Shown here: positions 1 to 7,931 of the stretch, piece after piece
Position numbering within the stretch: position 1 is the stretch's first letter
How the letters are laid out: each line of letters begins with the position of its first letter
Source: Actinoplanes utahensis
Lineage (GTDB): Bacteria; Actinomycetota; Actinomycetes; Mycobacteriales; Micromonosporaceae
DNA length: 64,000 nucleotides
Direction: 5' to 3'
NCBI RefSeq assembly: GCF_016862455.1
Contig: NZ_BOMZ01000017.1
Coordinates: 29,954 to 93,953, forward strand
Program-made: the position numbers and the translations under genes
Notes under the pieces: model-generated
Database searches by the model: none
What the model saw: the letters and a program-made list of their open reading frames with translations, nothing else
Told to the model about the DNA's origin: nothing

Positions 1-7
1 GTCGTCG

Positions 8-1636
8 ATGTCGGATTCGCCGCCGGTAGGCCGGGCAGCCGGAGCCGCTGAAGGGGTGCGACCGGGCACGACGCCCGTGCAGCGTGCCAACGCACCGGTG
101 CAGCGTGCCGGCGAATCTGTCCAGCGTGCCACCGCGCCGGCGCAGGCCCCGGCGTCTGTCTCGCCGGCCCTCGAGGCGGCTTCGCCGCAGGGCGTGGTGA
201 CGCCGCGTTCGGCTCCGTTCGTGCGGGACTCCGCGACTCCCGAACCGGGGATGCGGCCGGCGGGTGATGCGGCCTCGCCGAGCGAGCAGTCCCGTCGTGT
301 GGTCACGCCTGTGCCGCTCGTTCGGCGGGCGGGTCTGCCGAGCTCGGCCGGATCCGGCGGGGTGCCGCCGGTACAGCGGTCCGTGGCCGATCCGGCACAT
401 GCCACGTCTGAGTCCGGCACGGGCCGCGGTGCTGCCGGGCGAGGCGATATATCCGCATCTGGCCTCCTGGTGACCGGGCCGGGCCTGAGCAGTTCCTCCG
501 GTTCGGCGGTGACCGATGCAGATCAGAGCGAATCCCCCGGTGCTCCGGTGCGGAGCGGTGGGCGTGGTGCTGCGGACCGGGGCGGTGGTTCCGGTGCTGC
601 GCTGATGGGCGAGGGCCGGGACGGTGGCTCCGGCGCTGCGCGGCCAGGTGCCGGCAGGAGCGGTGGTTCCGGTGCTGCGCTGACGGGTGCGGGCCGGGGC
701 GGTGGTTCCGGTGCGGGGACAGGTGGGCTGGTCGTTGCGAGGGCGGGTGCGGGCCGCGGTGGTTCGGACGGTGGCCCGGCGCTGGGCGGTACGCCTGCTT
801 CCGCGGCCGGTGGTACTGCGCCGGGTTCGCGGCACGACGATGGGCCGGCCGTGGGCGGTGGTGCTGCGCCGGGTTCGGGGCACGGTGATGGATCGGCCGC
901 GGCGGGCGGTGGTGTGACGGCGGGTTCGGGACGGGGCGCCGCGGAGGTGGCGCGGCCGGTGGTCCGGGCGGTGCCGGCGCGTACCGGAGCGGGACCGCGG
1001 GCGGCGGGTGGTGAAGGGACCGGGGATGCGGTTGCTCGGCGGCCGGCTCCGGTACGGCCGGCGCCGCCGCGTTCCGGTACGGCCGGACCGGCAGGGGGCG
1101 GCGCGGATCCGGTGCGCCCGCGTGCCGACCTGATTCAGCGGGCTGTTCCGGCCGACGGCTCGTCCGCCGGTGCGGGGAGTGCGGGCCGGCGTGCGGATTC
1201 CGTACCACAGCAGGGTTTTCGGAAGCCGGACCGACCTGCCGCCGGGCAGCCGCCGGTCGTGCGGCGTGCGCCGGAGCCGCCGGCGGGGAGTGGTTCCCCG
1301 GCGCCGGCGCAGCGGGCGGGTGGGTCACGGCCCGCGGCCCGTGGTGGCGCGTCGTCGACGGGGGCCCGCGGTTCCGGGGCGCCGTCCACGGCCCGGGAGG
1401 CGGCTGCGGCGCCGCCGGATCTGGACACGCTGTTCAACCGGCTGGAGCCGCGGCACGTCGACGCGCTGCTGAAGCGACTCGACGACCGCCAGCTGCACAA
1501 GTTGATCAAGCTGTTCCGGCGGGAGCATCTCGATGCGCTCGCGCACCGGCTGACCGATCCGGTTCAGCGTCTGCTGCGGGCCGAGATGCGCACCAGCCGG
1601 GAACGGTCCGGTCGGCTGCGGGACGGCTGGCGATGA
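8..1636 (+). CDS. low-complexity CIS-locus protein, possibly 5'-partial
   Basis: Unrecognised protein of 542 residues if it starts at the ATG at 8; the frame is open to the window edge, so the real start may lie upstream. About 470 residues are Ala/Gly/Pro/Arg-rich and disordered-looking, with VQRA-type repeats near the start (about residues 24-45) and Gly-Ser-Gly-Ala blocks (about 190-290). Only the last 72 residues (471-542) look folded: amphipathic helices with related units such as LEPRHVDALLKRL and FRREHLDALAHRL. It precedes the contractile-tail genes in the same direction. VQR-rich linkers are common in DUF4157 proteins of such loci, so a CIS-associated structural or cargo role is inferred. 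Its function is unknown. Confidence 0.6.
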   Translation: MSDSPPVGRAAGAAEGVRPGTTPVQRANAPVQRAGESVQRATAPAQAPASVSPALEAASPQGVVTPRSAPFVRDSATPEPGMRPAGDAASPSEQSRRVVTPVPLVRRAGLPSSAGSGGVPPVQRSVADPAHATSESGTGRGAAGRGDISASGLLVTGPGLSSSSGSAVTDADQSESPGAPVRSGGRGAADRGGGSGAALMGEGRDGGSGAARPGAGRSGGSGAALTGAGRGGGSGAGTGGLVVARAGAGRGGSDGGPALGGTPASAAGGTAPGSRHDDGPAVGGGAAPGSGHGDGSAAAGGGVTAGSGRGAAEVARPVVRAVPARTGAGPRAAGGEGTGDAVARRPAPVRPAPPRSGTAGPAGGGADPVRPRADLIQRAVPADGSSAGAGSAGRRADSVPQQGFRKPDRPAAGQPPVVRRAPEPPAGSGSPAPAQRAGGSRPAARGGASSTGARGSGAPSTAREAAAAPPDLDTLFNRLEPRHVDALLKRLDDRQLHKLIKLFRREHLDALAHRLTDPVQRLLRAEMRTSRERSGRLRDGWR

Positions 1637-1680
1637 CCGGTAGCCGTGAATGTGTCAGAGGTCCCGGCGGGAAGACCCCG

Positions 1681-1731
1681 GCTGGTCGTCAGCGCTGTCT
1701 CACGCCCGTGGAGACAGCACTGACGACCAGC
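1681..1731. promoter_or_regulatory. long inverted repeat ahead of the CIS tube gene
   Basis: Two 21-base arms (1681-1701 and 1711-1731) are complementary except for one position that would be a G-U pair in RNA, around a 9-base loop. The hairpin sits between the low-complexity gene and the tube gene and ends 7 bases before the GGAGGAG ribosome site at 1739. No T-run follows. It could be a terminator, an mRNA stabiliser or processing site, or an operator. Confidence 0.7.
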
Positions 1732-1750
1732 AGGGTTCGGAGGAGTGGCA

Positions 1751-2176
1751 ATGAGTGATCCGGGGACCAGCGTCCACTTCCGGTTGCGGATCGACAGCAT
1801 CGATCTGGGCGAGTGGAACTCCTGTGAGGGGCTGGGCATCCAGGTGGAGCTGGAGGAGCACCAGGAGGGCGGCAACAACGACTTCGTCTGGCAGCTGCCG
1901 TCTCGCCTGATCTACACCAATGTGACCCTGACCAGGCCGTTGACCGACGACACGGCGAAGGTGTTCAAGTACCTGTCGAAGCTGCCGCAGCGGGTGCGCC
2001 GCGGCACCGCCGAGATCGCCGCGCTCAAACCGGACCGGTCGCTGCTGGTGCAGTGGGGGCTGGCCGATGTCGTGCTGGTGCGCTGGTCCGGGCCGAGTTT
2101 CGACCCGAGCCGGTCCGAGGTGGCCACGGAGAGCATCGAGCTCGCCTATCACGGGTTCACCGAGGTGAGCGACTGA
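1751..2176 (+). CDS. CIS inner tube protein (T4 gp19-like)
   Basis: 141-residue protein of the phage tail tube family (T4 gp19 / conserved phage tail protein). Such proteins stack as hexameric rings to make the rigid tube driven out by sheath contraction. Typical marks are the N-terminal FRLRIDSIDLGEWNSCEGLG region (residues 9-28, the beta-strand and loop after which tube proteins read 'F.v.idg...f.ec.Gl') and a length close to the usual 140-150 residues. ATG 1751 is chosen over GTG 1745 because GGAGGAG (1739-1745) lies 5 bases before it. Its stop overlaps the next start (TGATG), indicating translational coupling. The product acts in the cytoplasm until the particle is assembled or released. 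Confidence 0.9.
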   Translation: MSDPGTSVHFRLRIDSIDLGEWNSCEGLGIQVELEEHQEGGNNDFVWQLPSRLIYTNVTLTRPLTDDTAKVFKYLSKLPQRVRRGTAEIAALKPDRSLLVQWGLADVVLVRWSGPSFDPSRSEVATESIELAYHGFTEVSD

Positions 2177-2871
2177 TGGCCCGTACCGGGAAGGTGACCG
2201 CGGGCCTGCAGCTCTATCAACCGCCACCGGCCGGTGGGGATCAGCCGGGTGGGCCGGTCGGCGGGCCGATCCGGTTCATGTTCAACCCCAACGAGCTGTC
2301 GCTCAGCAAGTCGGCGAACTGGATTCCGCACGTGGTGCGGGCGGCGGAGGACGTCGGGGTGGCCGAGTTCAGCGGTTCCGGGCCGCGCACCCTGAGCCTC
2401 ACCGTCTTCCTGGACGCCACCGACACCCACGACCGGTCCGTGCAGGAGCGGGTGGAGAAGCTGCTGACCTGCTGTGTGCCGACGAAGGCCAGCATCGCGG
2501 CGAAGGCGCCGTCGCCGCCGTGGGTGAAGTTCAGCTGGGGGCAGTTCCAGACGGTGTCCTTCTACTCGTACGTCAGTCAGATCGACGCGACGTACAAGCT
2601 GTTCGACCCGGACGGTACGCCGCTGCGGGCGACCTGCTCCCTGACTCTCACCGAGATCAGCGGGTCGACGCCGGGCCAGAACCCGACCTCCGGCGCGCTC
2701 ACCGCGCAGCGGGTGCACCGGCTGGTCGCCGGCGACACCCTGGAGATGCTCGCGTACCGGGAGTACGGCGATCCGACCGCCTGGCGTGTGATCGCGGAGG
2801 CCAACGACATCGACGATCCCGTGCGGCTGCGACCCGGCCGGCAGTTGCTGCTGCCCGCCGTGGAGGGATGA
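2176..2871 (+). CDS. CIS tube-cap/hub LysM protein
   Basis: 231-residue protein of the LysM-containing family always found beside CIS tube genes (analogous to T4 gp53 or the Afp7/PVC7 type). N-terminal half carries the family signature FMFNPNELSLSKSANW (about residues 35-50). The C-terminal 52 residues (about 180-231) form a LysM-like module with VAGDTLEMLAYREYGDP. In related particles this protein links the tube to the spike hub; LysM here is thought to be a structural fold and not necessarily a peptidoglycan binder. ATG 2176 overlaps the tube stop codon and the stop lies 3 bases before the next start, so the gene is within a tight operon. Confidence 0.88.
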   Translation: MARTGKVTAGLQLYQPPPAGGDQPGGPVGGPIRFMFNPNELSLSKSANWIPHVVRAAEDVGVAEFSGSGPRTLSLTVFLDATDTHDRSVQERVEKLLTCCVPTKASIAAKAPSPPWVKFSWGQFQTVSFYSYVSQIDATYKLFDPDGTPLRATCSLTLTEISGSTPGQNPTSGALTAQRVHRLVAGDTLEMLAYREYGDPTAWRVIAEANDIDDPVRLRPGRQLLLPAVEG

Positions 2872-2874
2872 GGC

Positions 2875-4653
2875 GTGGCGGGAGCCGGCACCGATCACGT
2901 CAACAACCTGCAGGTCGGTCTGCCGGGGCAGTTGCCGAGGAAGTGGGAGCGGCGGCTGGTCTCGGCCACCGTGGAGGACAGCAGCAACCTGGCGGCGGTG
3001 GCTGAGCTGCGGTTCCGGGACGAGCACGGGGTCTTCTACGGCGAGAACACCGTGAAGATCGGGACGAAGGTGACGATCCGCGTACGCCGTGGGCGTACCG
3101 CCCCGATCCTGCTCTTCCAGGGCGAGATCGTCACCCTGGAGTCGCAGCACGACGGGCACGGCACGTTCTCGGTGGTCCGCGCGCTCGACCTGTCCCACCG
3201 GCTGATGCGCGGGCAGCGGGTCCGCGGCTTCGTCAAGCAGACGCCGACGATGATCGCCCGGAAGCTGGCCGGCGCCGCGGGCCTGCCGATCGGGCGGATC
3301 GACTCGTTCACCAGGTCGTACGACATGGTCACCCAGCCGAACGTCAGCGACTGGGACTTCCTCAAGATGCTCGCCGTCGACAACGAGGCCGAAGTGCTGA
3401 TGGTCGACGGGAAGTTCTGTTTCCGGGCCAGTGAACGGGCCGCCACCGCGCCGGGCGCCGGGCTGACCGCCGAGCAGAGCCCGAAAGTGGTCGAGGCGGG
3501 CAACAACGTGCTGTCGGTCCGCTCCACGGTGACCTCGGTCGGGCAGGTGCCGGCGGTGACCGTACGGGGATGGGACCCGGTCCGGAAGAAATCGATCAAG
3601 ACACGGCTGCCGGTCACCGGCAGCACCGAACTGGACATCAGGACCACGCCGCAGAAGGCGATCCAGGCGTTCGCCAAGGGCGGGGCGGGCCTGAACGTCT
3701 CCGATGTGCCGTACGAGACCGAGGCCGAGACCCGGGTGGTGGCGCAGGCCGTCGCGGCCGACGTGACGGCGGCGCTGGCCGAGCTGGAGGTCGGCGTGCG
3801 CGGCCGTCCCGAGCTGCGGGCCGGGGTGCCGATGTCGTTGCAGAAGGTCGGCCCGGAGTTCGACGGCAGATACACGATCACGTCGAGCCGGCACGTCTTC
3901 GCGCCGGGCGCGGTCTACGAGACCTGGGTGACGGTCAGCGGCCGCCAGGACCGGTCGGTCTACGGCCTGGCCGGTGGTTCGGCGGCGCCGGCCAGGCCGG
4001 TCCGGGTGCCCGGCATGGCGATCGGCATCGTCACCGACACCAAGGTGGACGCCGATCCGCGGCAGGCCGGGCGGGCGTCCAGGCGGAAGAACCAGGGCTG
4101 GGTACGGCTACGGTTCCCGTGGCTGACCGACGACGCCGAATACCAGACCGATTGGGTACGGACCGTCCAGCTGGGCGGTGTCGGCGGAGGCGGCGTCTTC
4201 TGCCCGGAGATCAACGACGAGGTGCTGGTCGGCTTCGAGCAGGGTCTGCTGGACCGGCCGTACGTCATCGGCGGCCTCTACAACGGCAAGGACGACCCGT
4301 CGCCGCACCAGCCCGACCTGATCGACCGGACCACCGGCAAGGTGAACCGGCGCTCGTTCGCCTCCCGCGCCGGCGACCGGGTCGAGCTGCTCGACGCCCG
4401 GCTCAACCCGAAGGGCATCCGGCTGGCCACCGCCAAGGACAAGCTCGTCGTCTTCCTGGACCGCGGCAACAAGAAGATCGTGGTGCACGCCGACGGCAAG
4501 ATCGAGATCGACGCGACCGGCTCGATCGAGGTCCGTGGCACCGGCATCACCCTGGACGCCGGGCGCGGTGACCTGACTCTCAAGGGCCGGCGGGTCGAGG
4601 TCGCCGGCGCGCTCGAGGCGAACATCCACGCGCCCATCGTGAAGCTGAACTGA
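2875..4653 (+). CDS. CIS spike/hub protein (VgrG, gp27-gp5-like)
   Basis: 592-residue spike protein. Residues 1-350 resemble the gp27/phage GPD hub domain. About 380-470 form a gp5-type OB fold, with MAIGIVTDTKVD and RKNQGWVRLRFPWLTDD characteristic of phage baseplate assembly protein V. The C-terminal region (about 510-592) has repeated short strands such as GKIEIDATGSIEVRG that would build the trimeric beta-helix needle. No extra toxin domain follows the needle. The GTG start at 2875 follows the previous stop by 3 bases with GGAGGGATGAGGC upstream. It pairs with the PAAR tip encoded next. Confidence 0.92.
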   Translation: MAGAGTDHVNNLQVGLPGQLPRKWERRLVSATVEDSSNLAAVAELRFRDEHGVFYGENTVKIGTKVTIRVRRGRTAPILLFQGEIVTLESQHDGHGTFSVVRALDLSHRLMRGQRVRGFVKQTPTMIARKLAGAAGLPIGRIDSFTRSYDMVTQPNVSDWDFLKMLAVDNEAEVLMVDGKFCFRASERAATAPGAGLTAEQSPKVVEAGNNVLSVRSTVTSVGQVPAVTVRGWDPVRKKSIKTRLPVTGSTELDIRTTPQKAIQAFAKGGAGLNVSDVPYETEAETRVVAQAVAADVTAALAELEVGVRGRPELRAGVPMSLQKVGPEFDGRYTITSSRHVFAPGAVYETWVTVSGRQDRSVYGLAGGSAAPARPVRVPGMAIGIVTDTKVDADPRQAGRASRRKNQGWVRLRFPWLTDDAEYQTDWVRTVQLGGVGGGGVFCPEINDEVLVGFEQGLLDRPYVIGGLYNGKDDPSPHQPDLIDRTTGKVNRRSFASRAGDRVELLDARLNPKGIRLATAKDKLVVFLDRGNKKIVVHADGKIEIDATGSIEVRGTGITLDAGRGDLTLKGRRVEVAGALEANIHAPIVKLN

Positions 4654-4665
4654 CGGGGGACTCCC

Positions 4666-5016
4666 ATGCCGCACCTGCCCGCCGCCCGCATCGGCGATCC
4701 GATCAGCGACCTGGCCGCCCCGATGGTGCCCGGGCCGCCCACCGGCGTGCTCGGCATGCCGGGAGCCGGCCTGCCCCCGGTGATGGGCGTGGCGTCCGTG
4801 CTCATCGCCGGCAAGCCGGCCGCGGTGGTCGGCACCGCCGCCGTCTGCACGCCGCACCACGCGCTCCTGGCCACCAACGTGGTCCGGCCGCCCACGCCGC
4901 CCCGGATCGGCGGGCAGGTGATGATCGGCGGATTCCCCGCGGCCCGCCAGTTCGACCAGGTGGTGTGCAACGCCCGGATCGTCGCCGGCGCGCCGACCGT
5001 CCTGATCGGAGGCTGA
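4666..5016 (+). CDS. PAAR-domain spike tip protein
   Basis: 116-residue PAAR-repeat protein that would cap the VgrG-like needle with a sharp cone. It starts MPHLPAARIGDPISD and contains Pro-Gly-rich turns, with HH at residues 62-63 and Cys at 60 and 103 as candidate metal-site residues. There is no fused effector domain, so cargo is probably loaded elsewhere, for example in the tube lumen. It sits 12 bases after the spike gene, with GGGGGAC before the ATG, and 1 base before the next start. Confidence 0.85.
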   Translation: MPHLPAARIGDPISDLAAPMVPGPPTGVLGMPGAGLPPVMGVASVLIAGKPAAVVGTAAVCTPHHALLATNVVRPPTPPRIGGQVMIGGFPAARQFDQVVCNARIVAGAPTVLIGG

Positions 5017-5017
5017 G

Positions 5018-5440
5018 GTGGCCGAACAGTTCATCGGCAACGGCTGGGCGTTCCCGCTGCGGGTCGACGCCACAGGCGGTATCGCGCTGGTCAGCCGGGA
5101 ACGGGAGATCGCCGAGGCGATCCGGCTGATCCTGGCGACCGCGCCAGGCGAACGGCCGATGCGCCCGGAGTTCGGCTGCGGCGTGCACGAGTACGTCTTC
5201 GCGCCCGCCGACGAGAACACCGCCGGGCGGATCGCCTTCGAGGTGCGCCGGGCGCTGGACCGCTGGGAACCGCGGATCGACGTCACCGACGTCGTGGTCG
5301 GTTTCGACGACGAGGACGCCGGAGTCCTCTACATCGATGTGCGGTACGCCATCCGCGGCACCAACGATCCGCGCAACCTGGTCTTCCCGTTCTACGTCAT
5401 CCCGTCGCACGACGACGGCCCCGCAGAGAGCGCCGCCTGA
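5018..5440 (+). CDS. baseplate wedge protein gp25-like
   Basis: 140-residue member of the GPW/gp25 family, the wedge subunit that nucleates sheath polymerisation on the baseplate. Family marks are the REREIAEAIRLILATAPGER segment (about residues 28-47) followed by MRPEFGCGVHEYVF, which includes the conserved P-E-F-G tract. The GTG start at 5018 is supported by GGAGG at 5008-5012. Its TGA overlaps the ATG of the following baseplate J gene, so the two wedge proteins are likely made in fixed ratio. Confidence 0.9.
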   Translation: MAEQFIGNGWAFPLRVDATGGIALVSREREIAEAIRLILATAPGERPMRPEFGCGVHEYVFAPADENTAGRIAFEVRRALDRWEPRIDVTDVVVGFDDEDAGVLYIDVRYAIRGTNDPRNLVFPFYVIPSHDDGPAESAA

Positions 5441-7389
5441 TGCCGTTGCCCACCCCGAACCTCGACGACCGCCGTTTCCAGCAACTCGTCGACGAGGCCA
5501 AGCGATTCGTCCAGCAGCGCGCCCCGGAATGGAGCGACCACAACGTCTCCGACCCCGGCGTGACGCTGATCGAGGCGTTCGCGCACATGGTCGACCAGCT
5601 GATCTACCGGCTGAACCGGGTGCCCGAGAAGAACTACCTGTCCTTCCTCGACCTGATCGGGATCCGGCTCTTCCCGCCGGCCGCGGCCCGGGGCGGCGTC
5701 ACGTTCTGGCTCTCCGGCCCGCAGGAACAGCCCGTGCTGGTGCCGGCCGGTGCCGAGGTCGCCACCGAACGCACCGCCACCGAGGACGCCGTCGTCTTCA
5801 CCACCTCGGCCGACCTGGCGATCGTGCCGTGCCGGCTCACCCGGCTCCGCCGCCACCCCGCCGCCGGCCCGCCCGCCGACCTGCTCGACGCGGTCACCGA
5901 CGGCCGGGACGTGCCGGTCTTCCAGGAGACGCCGACGGCCGGCGACAGCCTGCTGATCGGATTGTCCGCGCCGGTGCCGTCCTGCGCGGTGCTGCTCGAA
6001 CTCGACAGCCGGGTCGAAGGCGTCGGCGTCGACCCGCGGCAGCCGCCGCTGGTCTGGGAGGCGTGGACCGGCGAGGGCTGGACCGCCTGCGACATCGACC
6101 GCGACGACACCGGCGGCCTCAACCGGCCCGGCGACGTGATCCTGCACGTGCCGGCCGGGCACGTCACCTCGGCGCAGGGCGGGCAGGCGGCCGGATGGCT
6201 GCGCTGCCGGCTCGTCGAACCCGGGCCGGGACAGCCGTTCTACACCCAGTCGCCGACCGTGCGGGCGGTCGTCGCGGCCACCATCGGCGGGACGGCGCCG
6301 GCCATGCACGCCGAGACGGTCACCGAGGAGACGCTCGGCGACGCCGAAGGCGTACCGGGACAGAATTTCGTGGTTTCCCGCCCGCCGATCGTCGCCGACG
6401 GGGAGCCACTGGTGGTCGAGACCTCCGACGGGGAGACCTGGACCCGGTGGACCGAGGTGGACGACTTCGCCGCCTCCGGGCCGTTCGACAGGCACGTCAC
6501 CGTGAACCGGACCACCGGCGAGGTCGGCTTCGGGCCGGCGGTGCGGCAGGCCGACGGCACCCTGCGGCAGTACGGGGCGGTGCCGACGGTCGGCGCCCGG
6601 GTACGCATCCAGCGATACCGGACCGGCGGCGGGCGGCACGGGAACGTGGCCCGGCGGGCGCTGTCGGTGCTGCGCAGCACCATCCCGTACATCAGCGTGG
6701 TGGAGAACCGCGGCCCCGCCCTCGGCGGCGTCGACGGCGAGACGGTGACCGAGGCCCGCACCCGCGGCCCGCTGCAACTGCGGGCCCAGGACCGGGCGGT
6801 CACCGCCGCCGACTACGAACTGCTCGCCCGGCAGGCCGCGCCGGCCGCGGCCCGGGTCCGGTGCCTGCCCGCCGGGGACGGCAGCGACGCCGGCGGGGTA
6901 CGGCTGCTCGTCGTCCCGGCCGCCGTGCCGGACGAGGCCGGGCGGCTGCCGTTCGAGGATTTGGTGCCCGGCGACGACATGCTCGCCGCCATCGCCGCCG
7001 ACCTCGACCGCCGCCGCCCGATCGGCGCCCGCCTCGTCGTCGAACCGCCCTACTACCAGGGCGTCACCGTGGTCGCCCGGTTGCGGCCCCGCCCCGACGT
7101 CTCCGCGGTACGGCTGCGGGTCCAGGCGGAGGGCGCGCTGTACCGGTATCTCGACCCGCTCCAGGGCGGGCCGGACGGCCACGGCTGGCCGTTCGGGCGG
7201 CCGGTGCACTCCGGCGAGGTGTTCGGGGTGCTGCAACGGCTGCCCGGCGTCGAGGTCGTGGAGGAGGTCCGGATGTTCCCGGCCGACCCGCTCACCGGCC
7301 GGCGCGGCGACGAGGTCACCCGCCTCGAACTGGACCGGCACGCGCTGGTCTTCTCACACCAGCACCAGGTCCGGGTGGAGGAACGATGA
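5440..7389 (+). CDS. baseplate J protein (gp6-like)
   Basis: 649-residue baseplate J family protein, the large wedge component (T4 gp6/P2 J-like) that forms the ring joining baseplate parts. It begins PLPTPNLDDRRFQQLVDEAK followed by PEWSDHNVSDPGVTLIEAFA (about residues 24-45), a signature of CIS baseplate J proteins. The central part has strands ending VTVNRTTGEVGFGPAV and a C-terminal J domain with TAADYELLARQAAPAAARVR (about 450-469). It overlaps gp25 before it and the gpI-like gene after it by 1-4 bases. Confidence 0.9.
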   Translation: MPLPTPNLDDRRFQQLVDEAKRFVQQRAPEWSDHNVSDPGVTLIEAFAHMVDQLIYRLNRVPEKNYLSFLDLIGIRLFPPAAARGGVTFWLSGPQEQPVLVPAGAEVATERTATEDAVVFTTSADLAIVPCRLTRLRRHPAAGPPADLLDAVTDGRDVPVFQETPTAGDSLLIGLSAPVPSCAVLLELDSRVEGVGVDPRQPPLVWEAWTGEGWTACDIDRDDTGGLNRPGDVILHVPAGHVTSAQGGQAAGWLRCRLVEPGPGQPFYTQSPTVRAVVAATIGGTAPAMHAETVTEETLGDAEGVPGQNFVVSRPPIVADGEPLVVETSDGETWTRWTEVDDFAASGPFDRHVTVNRTTGEVGFGPAVRQADGTLRQYGAVPTVGARVRIQRYRTGGGRHGNVARRALSVLRSTIPYISVVENRGPALGGVDGETVTEARTRGPLQLRAQDRAVTAADYELLARQAAPAAARVRCLPAGDGSDAGGVRLLVVPAAVPDEAGRLPFEDLVPGDDMLAAIAADLDRRRPIGARLVVEPPYYQGVTVVARLRPRPDVSAVRLRVQAEGALYRYLDPLQGGPDGHGWPFGRPVHSGEVFGVLQRLPGVEVVEEVRMFPADPLTGRRGDEVTRLELDRHALVFSHQHQVRVEER

Positions 7390-7931
7390 GCGAGCGAGCC
7401 GCGGTGCCGGAGCTGCGGTCGCCGGATCCGCTGGGGCGGCGACTGCCCGCGGTGTACGCGGCCGACGATCTGGCGCAACGGATGACCGACGGGTTCGACC
7501 AGGTGATCGCGCCGGTCCAGGCCACTCTGGACAGTCTGTGGGCGTACCTGTCACCGGATCTCGCACCCGAGGACTTCGTCGACTGGCTGGGCGGATGGGT
7601 CGGCGCCACGGCCGGGCCGGACCGGCCCGCCGCGCAGCGCCGGAACGCGGTCCGCACGGCGGTCGCCACCCATCGGGTCCGCGGCACCGCGGCCGGTCTG
7701 GCGGCGGAGATCCGGGATGTGTTCGGGGTCGAGGCGGAGATCATCGAGAGCGGTGGCACGGCCTGGTCCGCGACACCGGGTTCGCGGCTGCCGGGAAGCC
7801 CCCGACCCGATCTTCTGGTACGGGTACGGGCCACCGGCCCGTCCACCGCGTTCACCGAACGACTCCGTGAATTCGTCGAGGCAAACCGGCCGGCCCACGT
7901 GCCGTGCCGGGTCGAGGTGGTGCCGGCATGA
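7386..7931 (+). CDS. gpI-like phage tail/baseplate protein
   Basis: 181-residue protein of the phage tail protein I-like family (TIGR02242 type), a small wedge partner of baseplate J. It has the LGRRLPAVYAADDLAQRMTD opening and an EDFVDWLGGWVGA motif (about residues 61-73) typical of this group. ATG 7386 overlaps the J stop by 4 bases (ATGA), and its own stop overlaps the zinc-ribbon gene in the same manner. Translational coupling runs through the whole baseplate block. Confidence 0.87.
   Translation: MSERAAVPELRSPDPLGRRLPAVYAADDLAQRMTDGFDQVIAPVQATLDSLWAYLSPDLAPEDFVDWLGGWVGATAGPDRPAAQRRNAVRTAVATHRVRGTAAGLAAEIRDVFGVEAEIIESGGTAWSATPGSRLPGSPRPDLLVRVRATGPSTAFTERLREFVEANRPAHVPCRVEVVPA

Noticed and set aside
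2149..7341. Long minus-strand frames opposite the CIS spike and baseplate J genes
   Set aside because: Composition is His/Arg/Gly-rich shadow coding; the plus-strand products have clear family motifs.
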